Below, piece after piece: positions 1 to 7,211 of a stretch of 18,970 nt of DNA. The stretch covers positions 1 to 18,970 of the forward strand of contig CALALQ010000092.1 in the NCBI GenBank assembly GCA_937925595.1. The letters run 5' to 3'. The notes beneath the pieces are model-generated. The model was not told the DNA's origin. It ran no database searches and saw only the letters and a program-made list of their open reading frames with translations. The translations under genes and the position numbers were made by a program. This DNA is from an uncultured Demequina sp. (lineage in GTDB: Bacteria; Actinomycetota; Actinomycetes; Actinomycetales; Demequinaceae). Each line of letters opens with the position of its first letter. Position 1 is the stretch's first letter.

Positions 1-15
1 GTCCCCGCAACAAGA

Positions 16-49
16 AGAAGGCCCCGGATCGCGAGATCCGGGGCCTTCT
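16..49. terminator. Strong GC-rich hairpin terminator, possibly bidirectional
   Basis: The 15 bases at 16-30 are perfectly complementary to 35-49, with a 4-base loop (gcga). The stem is GC-rich at its loop end and AG/CT-rich at its base, as in actinobacterial intrinsic terminators. T-runs are weak on both sides (ctgccttt to the right, tcttgttg on the minus strand to the left). It could end a gene lying left of the window, the leftward gene that stops at 98, or both. Confidence 0.8.
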
Positions 50-97
50 GCCTTTGCCAGGTGCAGGCGATCACACCCGCCGCGCGGCATCCGCCGC

Positions 98-538
98 TCA
101 GTCCACGCGCAGCTGCATGCCGTCGCAGCGCGACGCGCGCCCCCGCCCCTCTTCGTCGCGCGAGGTCACGCGCAGCAGGCGGATGAGGTCGCCCTCGAAG
201 TCATAGATGCCCAGGCTCGACGAGCACACCCGCTCGCCGTCGAATCCGCTCAGCGACCACTCGGCTCGTACCGCGAGGCAATCGCCTTCCTCCCAGTACT
301 CCGTGGCGCGCACCAACAGCGACCGAGCGATGTTCTGGTCGAACCAGGAGCGCACGCCGTCGCGGTCGTGGGCGATCACCTCGGCGCCCTCCGCGATCCC
401 GTCCGCGTAGCGCACCCGCACGATGCGCGCCTCGGCGGTGAAGAACGTGTCGGCCACATCGAGGTCGCCGGCGGACACCGACGTGAGCAGAGCGTCGATC
501 AGGGCTTCCCGGCGCAGGAACGTCGTTTCGATGACCAT
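98..538 (-). CDS. NTF2/SnoaL-like domain protein
   Basis: A 146-residue protein that reads like a small cone-shaped alpha+beta NTF2/SnoaL fold. It has an N-terminal helix (about residues 8-30, REALIDALLTSVSAGDLDVA), then FF-x-EARI, a VIAHDRDGVRSWF helix typical of 'polyketide cyclase/ketosteroid isomerase-like' proteins, and C-terminal beta strands. Length matches that family. The ligand or reaction is unknown; the fold is used both for enzymes and for non-enzymatic binding. The start is the ATG at 538. No clear Shine-Dalgarno lies in front of it, so a leaderless message is possible. It faces away from the small gene at 727 across a 188-base gap with a large palindrome. It stops 49 bases before the hairpin at 16-49. 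No link to the polysaccharide genes is evident. Confidence 0.65.
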   Translation of the reverse strand: MVIETTFLRREALIDALLTSVSAGDLDVADTFFTAEARIVRVRYADGIAEGAEVIAHDRDGVRSWFDQNIARSLLVRATEYWEEGDCLAVRAEWSLSGFDGERVCSSSLGIYDFEGDLIRLLRVTSRDEEGRGRASRCDGMQLRVD

Positions 539-581
539 GGAGAAAAGCCTAGAAAAACCAGTGCGCAGGTTGCGTTAATTG

Positions 582-645
582 TCCGTGAGAATGCCCCGCA
601 CCGCGCGACGGAGACGCGTCGCGCAACGGCCCGACTTCTCACGGA
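582..645. promoter_or_regulatory. Nested symmetric inverted repeat in the divergent intergenic region
   Basis: A perfect 10-base inverted repeat (TCCGTGAGAA at 582-591, TTCTCACGGA at 636-645) encloses a perfect 8-base inverted repeat (GCGCGACG at 603-610, CGTCGCGC at 617-624) around a 6-base loop. Exactly 11 bases separate outer and inner arms on each side, so the whole 64-base element is symmetric about 613/614. It lies in the gap between the divergent genes starting at 538 and 727. It could be a two-site operator for a dimeric regulator or a structured leader RNA. Its position favours regulation; the function is inferred. Confidence 0.5.
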
Positions 646-726
646 ACGAGTGACCTCGCCGTGGTACTTTCCAAGGGCGTCACGCACGTCCGATGCATCC
701 ATCGCCTCGCCTTCGACGGATGAAAC

Positions 727-954
727 ATGTCACGCCACACACACCGTTCCGCATCCCATCAGCCCGTGATCCGAGAGATCTACGGCTCTTCGCTGAGTTG
801 GAGCAAAGCCGCGCCCGGCACCCGCCTCACGCCCGAGAACGCGCAGCAGTTGCACCACGAGGGCTACACGATGGTCCTCGTGCGAGACGGGCTCTGGAAG
901 ACCCGCCAGGTCTCGCTCATCCGGTACCTGCAGCGGCTTCCGCGGCAGCCCTGA
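727..954 (+). CDS. Small protein of unknown function (75 aa)
   Basis: I do not recognise a family. The 75-residue product is basic and histidine-rich at the N-terminus (SRHTHRSASH). Its middle (EIYGSSLSWSKAAPGTRLTPEN) and its end (MVLVRDGLWKTRQVSLIRYLQRLP) look like a small soluble globular protein, with no signal peptide or membrane segment. Codon use from about residue 15 onward is strongly GC-biased at third positions, which supports real coding. The ATG at 727 has only a weak purine stretch upstream (acggatgaaac), so a later start cannot be excluded. It runs toward the leftward Dabb-protein operon and ends 73 bases before the stop of that operon's last gene. I see no convincing terminator in that gap. 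Confidence 0.55.
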   Translation: MSRHTHRSASHQPVIREIYGSSLSWSKAAPGTRLTPENAQQLHHEGYTMVLVRDGLWKTRQVSLIRYLQRLPRQP

Positions 955-1027
955 CGCGTCCCGACGACCCGATCGCCCCGCCGCGGGCGACGGAGGACCG
1001 CACCGCGCCGACGGACGCACGTCGCCG

Positions 1028-1312
1028 TCACGCGGTCTCGAAGTCGCCCACCCACCAGTCGGCGATGCCGGCCAGCCGAGCCGCCACGCGACGGTGCGCC
1101 TCTCCCCCGCGCCACGCCGCGAACGCCGCGGCGTCGGCGAAGGTCGCGTCTTCGACGATGACGCGTCCCTTCCGCATGTCGAGCGAGGGCTCCACGGTCC
1201 AGGCCACGACACCCGGCTCGTCGCCGAGCGCGCGGAGCGCGGCGATCGCCGCAGACACGTCCGGGTCCGCGACATCGTCGCGGACCCGGAACAGCACGAT
1301 GTGCCGGAACAT
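1028..1312 (-). CDS. Dabb (stress-responsive alpha/beta-barrel) domain protein
   Basis: A 94-residue protein that opens with MFRHIVLFRVRDDV, the hallmark first strand of the Dabb fold (H-x-VLF-k/r). The rest also fits: a helix, a WTVEPSLDMRK strand, an IVEDATFADAAAFAAWRGGEAHRRV segment, and a C-terminal IADWWVGDFE strand. Dabb proteins are small dimeric ferredoxin-like barrels; some are enzymes or stress-induced proteins, but most have no known function. The ATG directly abuts the TAG stop of fcl with no bases between (TAG at 1315-1313, ATG at 1312-1310), so translation is probably coupled to the GDP-fucose genes. A perfect 14-base hairpin lies inside the early coding region (1260-1290). A link to sugar metabolism is suggested only by position. 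Confidence 0.85.
   Translation of the reverse strand: MFRHIVLFRVRDDVADPDVSAAIAALRALGDEPGVVAWTVEPSLDMRKGRVIVEDATFADAAAFAAWRGGEAHRRVAARLAGIADWWVGDFETA
1260..1290. repeat. Perfect 14-bp hairpin inside the 5' coding end of the Dabb gene
   Basis: Bases 1260-1273 are perfectly complementary to 1277-1290 with a 3-base loop. On the transcribed minus strand it starts 22 bases after the start codon of the Dabb gene and encodes RVRDDVADPD. There is no T-run after it, so it is not an obvious intrinsic terminator. It could slow ribosomes or stabilise the end of the gmd-fcl message; this is inference. Confidence 0.6.
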
Positions 1313-2296
1313 CTACTCGCGGATGGTGTCGACGTGGTCGCGGTACCAGGCGACGGTGCGCTCCATGCCCTCTTCGAGGGAGATGGATGCCGTCCACCCG
1401 GCCTCCGCGAGCTTGGAGACGTCGAGCAGCTTCTGCGGGGTGCCGTCGGGCTTCGACGTGTCCCACTCGGTCTCGCCGGTGTATCCGGTGACCCGGGCGA
1501 TGGTCTCGGCGATCTCGCGGATGGTGACGTCGCTGCCGGTGCCGACGTTGACCTGGTCGGGTCCGTCGTAGTGCTCCATGAGGTGCAGGCACGCGTCGGC
1601 CATGTCGTCCGCGTGCAAGAACTCGCGGCGGGGTGTTCCGGTCCCCCAGTTGGTGACGCTGCTCGCACCCGTGTGGGCGGCCTCGTCGTAGCGGCGGATG
1701 AGCGCCGGCAGCACGTGCGACCCCTTCGGGGAGAAGTTGTCGTTGGGGCCGTAGAGGTTGGTCGGCATGGCGCTGATCCACGGCAGGCCGTACTGGCGAC
1801 GCACCGCCTGGGTCTGCAGGATGCCGGCGATCTTGGCGATCGCGTAGGCGTCGTTCGTGGGCTCGAGGTGGCCAGTGAGCAGCGAGTCCTCGCGGATGGG
1901 CTGTTCGGCGAACTTCGGGTAGATGCACGACGACCCGAGGAAGAGCACGCGTTCGACGTCGTTCGCGAGCGCGGCGTCGAGCACGTTCACCTGAATGCGC
2001 ATGTTGTCGCTGAGGAAGTCGACCGGGTAGGTCGAGTTCGCCAGGATGCCGCCCACCTTCGCCGCGGCTAGCACGACGTACTGCGGCTTCGTCTCGCCCA
2101 TGTAGGCGAAGACGGCGTCGCGATCTTTCAGGTCGAGCTCCGCGGAGGTCTTCCCGACGATGTTGCCGAATCCCGCCGACTCGAGCTTGCGCACGATGGC
2201 CGACCCCACCAGTCCTCGGTGCCCCGCGACGTAGAACGTCGCGTCGCGATCGAGTTCGTGGGGGGTGTATTCGACGCCGTCGACCGCAGCGGTCAC
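1313..2296 (-). CDS. fcl: GDP-L-fucose synthase (GDP-4-keto-6-deoxy-mannose epimerase/reductase)
   Basis: A 327-residue extended short-chain dehydrogenase that performs the two-step epimerisation and NADPH reduction giving GDP-L-fucose. Visible motifs are the Rossmann loop GHRGLVGSA (residues 25-33), NxA-type LAAAKVGG (77-83), GSSCIYP with the catalytic Ser at 122, and Tyr151-x3-Lys155 in [16 protein letters not shown] and [13 protein letters not shown] are also present and typical of E. coli WcaG/Fcl. The frame is open far upstream, but the family's N-terminus and the overlap with gmd support the GTG at 2296. That GTG shares a GTGA overlap with the gmd stop. About 18 extra residues precede the first beta strand. 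It acts directly after Gmd in the cytoplasm. Confidence 0.95.
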   Translation of the reverse strand: MTAAVDGVEYTPHELDRDATFYVAGHRGLVGSAIVRKLESAGFGNIVGKTSAELDLKDRDAVFAYMGETKPQYVVLAAAKVGGILANSTYPVDFLSDNMRIQVNVLDAALANDVERVLFLGSSCIYPKFAEQPIREDSLLTGHLEPTNDAYAIAKIAGILQTQAVRRQYGLPWISAMPTNLYGPNDNFSPKGSHVLPALIRRYDEAAHTGASSVTNWGTGTPRREFLHADDMADACLHLMEHYDGPDQVNVGTGSDVTIREIAETIARVTGYTGETEWDTSKPDGTPQKLLDVSKLAEAGWTASISLEEGMERTVAWYRDHVDTIRE

Positions 2297-3342
2297 GCGC
2301 GAGCCCCGAGGAGCTCCGCGTTGCCCCACGTCGGCAGCTTCACGGTGTCGATCCAGTCGGCGCCGCGCTCGAGCGCCGTCACGTCGGCGTCGACCATGAG
2401 CTTGGCCAGCTCGTTGCCGTCGATCGTGGGCACCCAGCCGAGCTTGTCGGCGGCCTTGGAGGGGTCGCCGATGAGGGCGTCGACCTCGGTGGGGCGCAGG
2501 TAGCGCTCGTCGAACTTGACGAACTCCTGCCAGTCGAGTCCGACGTGTCCGAACGACGTCTCGAGGAAGTCGCGGATCGTGTAGCCGACGCCCGTGGCGA
2601 GTACGAAGTCTTCGGGGGTGTCGGCCTGCAGCATGCGCCACATGCCCTCGACGTACTCGGCCGCGTAGCCCCAGTCGCGGATGGAGTCGAGGTTGCCGAG
2701 GTAGAGGTCCTTCTCGAGACCGGCCTTGATGCGCGCCACGGCGCGCGTGATCTTGCGGGTCACGAACGTCTCTCCGCGGCGCGGGGATTCGTGGTTGAAC
2801 AGGATGCCGTTCACCGCGAACATGTCGTACGCCTCGCGGTAGTTCTTGGTGATCCAGTAGCTGTACAGCTTGGCCGCCGCGTAGGGGGAACGCGGGTAGA
2901 ACGGCGTCTCCTCGTTCTGCGGCGGCGGGGTCGCTCCGTAGAGCTCCGAGGTGGAGGCCTGGTAGTACTTCGTCTGGATGCCCGACAGACGAACGGCCTC
3001 GAGGAGCCGGATCGTGCCCGTGCCGGTGGTGTCGGCGGTGTGCTCAGGTTCGTCGAAGGAGACGCGCACGTGCGACTGCGCGGCGAGGTTGTAGACCTCG
3101 TCGGGGTTGATCGCCGACATGAGCGTCACGAGACGAGCGCCGTCGGACAGGTCGCCGTAGTGCAGGAAGAGCTTGGCCTCGGGGTCGTGCGGGTCGACGT
3201 AGAGGTGGTCGATGCGGTGTGTGTTGAACGTCGAGGCGCGGCGGATCAGGCCGTGCACCTCGTATCCCTTCGAGAGAAGGAGTTCGGCGAGGTAAGAACC
3301 ATCCTGGCCGGTGATACCGGTGATGAGAGCACGCTTCGTCAA
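2293..3342 (-). CDS. gmd: GDP-mannose 4,6-dehydratase
   Basis: A 349-residue NAD(P)-dependent extended SDR enzyme that turns GDP-D-mannose into GDP-4-keto-6-deoxy-D-mannose, the precursor of GDP-L-fucose. Evidence: [16 protein letters not shown] (G9xxG12xxG15), [18 protein letters not shown], the catalytic stretch QASTSELYG (Thr131, Glu133), SPYAAAKLY with Tyr154 and Lys158, [18 protein letters not shown] (183-200), and [18 protein letters not shown]. Length is normal. The start is a TTG at 3342 that overlaps the TGA of the upstream glycosyltransferase (TTGA). No ATG or GTG fits the conserved N-terminus, and no strong ribosome site is visible, so translation is probably coupled. With fcl it forms the GDP-fucose branch. 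GDP-mannose supply genes (manB, manC) are not in the window. Confidence 0.96.
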   Translation of the reverse strand: MTKRALITGITGQDGSYLAELLLSKGYEVHGLIRRASTFNTHRIDHLYVDPHDPEAKLFLHYGDLSDGARLVTLMSAINPDEVYNLAAQSHVRVSFDEPEHTADTTGTGTIRLLEAVRLSGIQTKYYQASTSELYGATPPPQNEETPFYPRSPYAAAKLYSYWITKNYREAYDMFAVNGILFNHESPRRGETFVTRKITRAVARIKAGLEKDLYLGNLDSIRDWGYAAEYVEGMWRMLQADTPEDFVLATGVGYTIRDFLETSFGHVGLDWQEFVKFDERYLRPTEVDALIGDPSKAADKLGWVPTIDGNELAKLMVDADVTALERGADWIDTVKLPTWGNAELLGARA

Positions 3343-4631
3343 AGGGGTGTACCGATCTTTTTCGATTTTTTCGGGCGAGTCGGAACCTGTCCGGCGGCGG
3401 CGGTGGTCAGATCCGCGAGAAGACTATCGAAACGATCGATCGCAAATGTTTCCTCGAGCACCGTCTCTTTGTAACGTTTGCCGTTCTCGCCGAGGCGAGC
3501 CGCCTCTTCCCGGTCGGCCGCGAGCACTTTCACTCCGTCGAGCAGAGCCGCCGGGTCACCCGCGGCGACGGTCATTCCGGCTTTCGCCGTGATGACTTCT
3601 TGTGCGGTGATCCCCATCGCGTCCGTGGCGGCCAGAACGGGCCGCCCCGAGGCGAAATACGACGTCAACTTGCTGGGCACGCACATTTCGGCGACCCCTG
3701 GCAATTCGTTCACCAGCAAGACGTCGGCCGCCTGGAGCACCTCGGCGAACGCCATATCGTCGAGCGGCGGCATGATCTCGGTGGTCGTCGGCTCCCCCGC
3801 GATGCGTTCCGCGAGTTCGTCGCGTTGCGAGCCGCGCCCCACGAGCACGAAGCGCACCTTCTCGCCCGCGCGGTGCGCCAGACGGCCGGCGTCGACGACG
3901 TGGTGGAGTCCCTGCTTCACGCCCATGTTCCCGGTGTGCGCCACGACGATCTCGTCGTCCGCCCACCCGTGCGCTTGGCGCACCGCGGTGACGTCGATCT
4001 GCGGCATCGGTGGCAGATGCGTCCAGTTTCGGACGACCGCGGTGCGCTCGAGCGGCACACCGAAGTCGTGATGGACGCGATCCGCAAACCGGTCGTGAAT
4101 GACGACGACCATCGAGGCGGAGCGGAGAAGCCACTTCTCGATACCCCGGATGACCCGCGCCGCCGCACCGGACCCCTGACCGGTCTCCGCGAGCCCGAGG
4201 CCGTAGAGGTCTTGAACCCAGACGACGAAGGGCGTCGTCGGATGGGTGATCCGCGCCCGAAGGCGCACCAGCGCCGAGGAGATCAATGCGGGAGAGACCG
4301 CGACGATCACGGCCGGATCGCCCCAGCGGGAAAAAACCTGGCGGATTCCGAAGGTGATTTCGGCCGTTGCCCGCGGCATCGGCGTGGGGCGTGCAGGAAT
4401 GAAATGACGGAGTCGGTGGACGGAAACGCCGTCGATGTTTTCGCGGCGCGACCACTGCCCGTAACCTGGCGCAACTTTCCAGTCCGGATAATGAGGGTGC
4501 CCCGCGAGGGCCCGAACCTCGCGGCCACGCCGGACCAGCCCGGCGGCCATGGCACCGGTGTAGGGAGAGATTCCCGTAGTCTCCGGGGGGTAGTTCAGCC
4601 CGAAGAAGAGCGTTGGCGAGGGTTGCTGCAC
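3339..4631 (-). CDS. GT4 glycosyltransferase, WcaI/WbuB-like
   Basis: A 430-residue GT-B glycosyltransferase that probably adds one sugar to the lipid-linked repeat unit at the inner membrane face. The N-terminal domain has [18 protein letters not shown] (residues 9-26) and [10 protein letters not shown] (44-53), the signature of the WcaI/WbuB branch (fucose- or fucosamine-related transferases in colanic acid and O-antigen loci). The C-terminal domain has [12 protein letters not shown] (231-242), [12 protein letters not shown], and [18 protein letters not shown] (317-334), which replaces the classical E-x7-E as in WcaI. The tail ends in a basic patch (KKSKK). The start is GTG at 4631. Directly upstream of gmd and fcl, it is a good candidate fucosyltransferase, but donor specificity cannot be read from sequence. 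It is divergent from the acetyltransferase at 4685. Confidence 0.88.
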   Translation of the reverse strand: MQQPSPTLFFGLNYPPETTGISPYTGAMAAGLVRRGREVRALAGHPHYPDWKVAPGYGQWSRRENIDGVSVHRLRHFIPARPTPMPRATAEITFGIRQVFSRWGDPAVIVAVSPALISSALVRLRARITHPTTPFVVWVQDLYGLGLAETGQGSGAAARVIRGIEKWLLRSASMVVVIHDRFADRVHHDFGVPLERTAVVRNWTHLPPMPQIDVTAVRQAHGWADDEIVVAHTGNMGVKQGLHHVVDAGRLAHRAGEKVRFVLVGRGSQRDELAERIAGEPTTTEIMPPLDDMAFAEVLQAADVLLVNELPGVAEMCVPSKLTSYFASGRPVLAATDAMGITAQEVITAKAGMTVAAGDPAALLDGVKVLAADREEAARLGENGKRYKETVLEETFAIDRFDSLLADLTTAAAGQVPTRPKKSKKIGTPL

Positions 4632-4684
4632 GTTGCAGACCTTACCCCCGCGAGCGTTACGTCACAGTTACACGAAAGGACGCC
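4632..4684. promoter_or_regulatory. Short divergent promoter region of the polysaccharide locus
   Basis: Only 53 bases separate the divergent starts at 4631 (minus) and 4685 (plus), so promoters for both arms must lie here or inside the genes. Two direct GTTAC copies (4656-4660 and 4667-4671) sit 11 bases apart, about one helical turn, and could bind a regulator. A weak leftward match (minus-strand TGTGAC at 4666-4661, 16-base spacer, TAAGGT at 4644-4639) would give an almost leaderless message. The ribosome site AAAGGA at 4675-4680 serves the rightward gene. Promoter assignment is tentative. Confidence 0.4.
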
Positions 4685-5254
4685 GTGAGCGACATTCCGG
4701 TGATCGATCTTTCCCGGGCCCCGGGTGAGCGCGCCGCGTGGGATCAGCCGGCTTGGAAGGTGTACCTCTGGGCCGCCTGCGAATTGCTGTTCGTAACGAA
4801 TCCGTGGCAAATCAGCTCGGGCCTACGCATCCGCATTCTTCGCGCGTTCGGTGCAAACATCGGAAAGAATGTCATCTTCCGTCCCCGTACGCGCGTAAAA
4901 TTCCCGTGGAAGCTGTCGATCGGCGATCGCTCATGGATCGGAGAGGGTGTCTGGTTCCACAATCAGGACCAGATCACGATCGGCCACGACGTCGTCATCT
5001 CACAGGAGACGTTCCTCACAACTGGAAGTCACGCACATCGGCGTGACATGGCGCTGCTCACGCGACAGATTCACATCCGTGCTGGCGCCTGGGTGACCTC
5101 TCGCTGCGTGGTTCTGGGCGGCAGCGATATCGGTCGTTCCGCACTCATTCGTCCGCTCTCGCTCGTCGCCGGCGAGTCGGTGGCGGAAGGCGAAGTTTGG
5201 GGCGGCAACCCCCTACAGCATGTCGGACAACGATTCGAGAAGACCAAACTGTGA
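4685..5254 (+). CDS. WcaF-like hexapeptide-repeat O-acetyltransferase
   Basis: A 189-residue left-handed beta-helix acyltransferase that probably transfers acetyl from acetyl-CoA to a hydroxyl of the repeat unit. The N-terminus (DLSRAPGERAAW, then KVYLWAACELLFVTNPWQ, residues 24-41) matches the WcaF/NodL-like colanic acid branch. Hexapeptide turns follow (IGKNVIFRPRTRVKFPWKLSIGDRSWIGEGVW). TTGSHAH (112-118) carries the catalytic histidine (His116), and a VWGGNPLQHVG cap closes the helix. The frame is open upstream to 4613, but the GTG at 4685 is preferred. It has AAAGGA 4 bases upstream, and the longer form would run back into the divergent gene. It opens the rightward operon, and its stop overlaps the next GTG. 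Base composition is visibly lower in GC than gmd/fcl. Confidence 0.88.
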   Translation: MSDIPVIDLSRAPGERAAWDQPAWKVYLWAACELLFVTNPWQISSGLRIRILRAFGANIGKNVIFRPRTRVKFPWKLSIGDRSWIGEGVWFHNQDQITIGHDVVISQETFLTTGSHAHRRDMALLTRQIHIRAGAWVTSRCVVLGGSDIGRSALIRPLSLVAGESVAEGEVWGGNPLQHVGQRFEKTKL

Positions 5255-6096
5255 CCATCAGCGAAATTTCCGTCATTGTTCTGACCAAGAATGAAGAGCA
5301 GGGATTGGCTAACACTCTTGCGCGCTTGTCGGAGTTCGACGACCTCATTGTCGTAGATTCGAGCAGCGATGACCGCACCGTAGAGATCGCGGAGGCTCAC
5401 GGGGCGCGAGTTGTGAACTTCATCTGGAACGGCAGGCACCCCAAGAAGAAGCAGTGGTCGCTCGATCACGCGGGCGCACGAAACTCCTGGGTTCTGCTCC
5501 TCGATGCGGATGAGTACCCGTCCCCGGCACTCCTCGAGGAGCTGCGCGAGCTCGCACCGCGATTGCAAGATTCTCGGAACGGTGCATACGACATCCACCT
5601 GCTCTATCGTTTCGCAGGAAAGATGCTTCGTCATGGCCACGTCGTGACGAAGCGCTCTCTGCTTCACTCCTCCCGGGCGAGGTTCCCGGAAGTCGACGAT
5701 CTGTCGGCGCCGGGGATCCGAGAAGTAGAGGGCCATTATCAGCCTGAATCGGGCGCCCCTGTCGGTCGACTGACACACCGGATTGTGCACGACGACCGAG
5801 ATCCGGTTAGCAGCTGGTTTGCGCGGCACAATCGCTATTCCGATTGGGAGGCGCACCTCCGTCTGAACGACGCGCTGCGCGCCGAGGTGGCCAGCAAGAG
5901 GACGTGGAAGGGGCGCATCTTCGACGCAGTGCCCTTCAAGCCTGTGCTCTTCTTCGCGTATGCGTACGTCGTACGCGCTGGTTTTCTGGACGGCAGAGCA
6001 GGATTTGATTACGCTGCAGCGCTGGCCATGTACTACTGGCAGATCGGGGTGAAATACCGCGAGCTGCAGCGCGAAGGAGCTCCGGCCACCGCATGA
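5251..6096 (+). CDS. GT2 family glycosyltransferase (WaaE/LgtF-like)
   Basis: A 281-residue inverting GT-A glycosyltransferase. The N-terminus has ISVIVLTKNEEQGLANTL (residues 6-23) and DDLIVVDSSSDDRTVEIAE (30-48). The metal-binding DxD is in LLLDADEYPS (85-88). The later ARHNRYSDWEA segment (191-201) and the C-terminal hydrophobic stretch (about 229-267, PVLFFAYAYVV, then YYWQIGVKYRE) match the WaaE/LgtF-type subfamily, which often adds glucose. The donor here is not determined. The GTG at 5251 overlaps the preceding TGA (GTGA) and has GAGAAG 8 bases upstream. The upstream in-frame ATG at 5197 would add 18 residues lying inside the previous gene and is not favoured. It overlaps the next gene by ATGA. 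Confidence 0.9.
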   Translation: MTISEISVIVLTKNEEQGLANTLARLSEFDDLIVVDSSSDDRTVEIAEAHGARVVNFIWNGRHPKKKQWSLDHAGARNSWVLLLDADEYPSPALLEELRELAPRLQDSRNGAYDIHLLYRFAGKMLRHGHVVTKRSLLHSSRARFPEVDDLSAPGIREVEGHYQPESGAPVGRLTHRIVHDDRDPVSSWFARHNRYSDWEAHLRLNDALRAEVASKRTWKGRIFDAVPFKPVLFFAYAYVVRAGFLDGRAGFDYAAALAMYYWQIGVKYRELQREGAPATA

Positions 6097-7211
6097 AGGT
6101 CTTGCACGTGACCCCTAGTGTCGCGCGCGCCGACGGCGGACCGTCCGAAGTCATTCGCGGGCTCATCCCGGCGCTGCACGAGCGTGGGATGGATGCGCAT
6201 GTTCTTACGACCAACAAGGGACTTTCTGAGCGCGACACCGATATCTCCGAGGCGCACTGGCTCCGGCACGTGCCGAGCGTCGGCTCCGCCAGTCTGACGT
6301 ATGCGCCAGCTCTGCCTGCCCTTCTCCGCAAGCTGATCAACGACTACGACGTGGTTCACATCCACGGTTTCCAAAGCTTCCCCGGAACGGTCGCCATGCG
6401 GATAGCTCGTCGCGCAGGTGTTCCGTACCTCATTGAGCCGCATGGCGCTCTGGACGACTATCACTGGCGGCAGAACGTCGTGCGGAAGCGCATCTGGCGT
6501 CTGCTCCTGGACGGGCGAAACATCCAGCACTTGGGTGGCGCGGTCTACTCAAGCGGCCTTGAAGTCGAGCAGGCTCGTGCGGTTCTGCCCCATACTCCGG
6601 CTTTTCCGATGCCCCTGGCCGTCGATGAGTCGCTCTTTACACTCGATCGAGATCCCACACCATCCCGGCCCGTCCAGATCGCCTATCTCGGTCGGATCAC
6701 GCAAAAGAAGAGGGTGGACCTGCTGGTTCGCGCGTTGGCAGAGACGCCGCTCGCTGAGCGGGACGTCCGACTTGTAATCGCCGGCGGCAGTGACGGGACA
6801 ATCGAGTCGCCAGACTCCCTCGCTCATGCCCTCGGCGTACAAGACCGCGTCACCGTCCTCGGCCCTGTCGGCGCTGATCAGCGACGCAGACTCCTCAAAG
6901 AATGCGCGCTTTTCGCTCTCCCCAGCGAGGATGAAAGCTTCGGCATGGCCGTTGCAGAGGCCATGGCCGCGGGCATGGCAGTCGTCACCAGCAATCGGGT
7001 CGGAATTGCCCCGGCCGCGGAAAAGCAGGGTGCGCTGCTGATTGCGGAGAATGACCCGCGCAGCATCGCTGCAACGATTCGGGCGGCCATCGAAGATCCA
7101 CACCTAGGGGAACGCGCACGCGCATACGCTGGCACACACTTCCGGTGGAGCGAGGCGGCGGCCCACGCCGAGCGCGCTTATGAAGCTGTCACGACGGGGA
7201 ACGCTGTATGA
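6093..7211 (+). CDS. GT4 family glycosyltransferase
   Basis: A 372-residue retaining GT-B enzyme that uses a nucleotide sugar to extend the lipid-linked repeat unit. The N-terminal domain begins KVLHVTPSVARADGGPSEVIRG, with the glycine-rich acceptor loop at residues 14-20. VVHIHGF (87-93) and YLIEPHGALDDYHW (112-125) follow. The C-terminal domain has AYLGRITQKKRVDLLV (197-212) and the catalytic E-x7-E in EDESFGMAVAEAMAAGMAVV (Glu281, Glu289). The protein is full length with intact key residues. Its ATG overlaps the previous stop (ATGA) and its own stop overlaps the next start the same way, so it is tightly coupled in the operon. Sugar specificity is unknown. Confidence 0.93.
   Translation: MKVLHVTPSVARADGGPSEVIRGLIPALHERGMDAHVLTTNKGLSERDTDISEAHWLRHVPSVGSASLTYAPALPALLRKLINDYDVVHIHGFQSFPGTVAMRIARRAGVPYLIEPHGALDDYHWRQNVVRKRIWRLLLDGRNIQHLGGAVYSSGLEVEQARAVLPHTPAFPMPLAVDESLFTLDRDPTPSRPVQIAYLGRITQKKRVDLLVRALAETPLAERDVRLVIAGGSDGTIESPDSLAHALGVQDRVTVLGPVGADQRRRLLKECALFALPSEDESFGMAVAEAMAAGMAVVTSNRVGIAPAAEKQGALLIAENDPRSIAATIRAAIEDPHLGERARAYAGTHFRWSEAAAHAERAYEAVTTGNAV

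Noticed and set aside
1..15. Possible 3' end of a tRNA or gene at the left edge
   Set aside because: Too few bases to show an acceptor stem, CCA or a convincing reading frame.
955..1027. Possible terminator between the convergent 75-residue gene and the Dabb gene
   Set aside because: Only a 5-base stem (cgccc/gggcg) is visible, with no T-run; not distinguishable from GC-rich background.
730..1928. Long minus-strand open frames (730-1668 and 864-1928) across the Dabb and fcl genes
   Set aside because: They are Arg/Pro/Ser-rich with no family motifs and overlap the clearly recognisable Dabb and Fcl proteins; open alternative frames are normal in high-GC DNA.
2282..2294. GACCGC-A-GCGGTC palindrome at the gmd/fcl junction
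   Set aside because: A one-base loop cannot form a stable hairpin, and the bases are all needed for the first fcl codons and the gmd stop.
1094..3474. Plus-strand frames opposite fcl and gmd (1094-2071, 2545-3474)
   Set aside because: They are antisense to two enzymes with intact catalytic motifs and have the skewed composition of shadow frames.
3600..4688. 362-residue plus-strand frame antisense to the WcaI-like glycosyltransferase
   Set aside because: It has no motif, an Arg/Asp/His-rich composition, and crosses the divergent promoter region.
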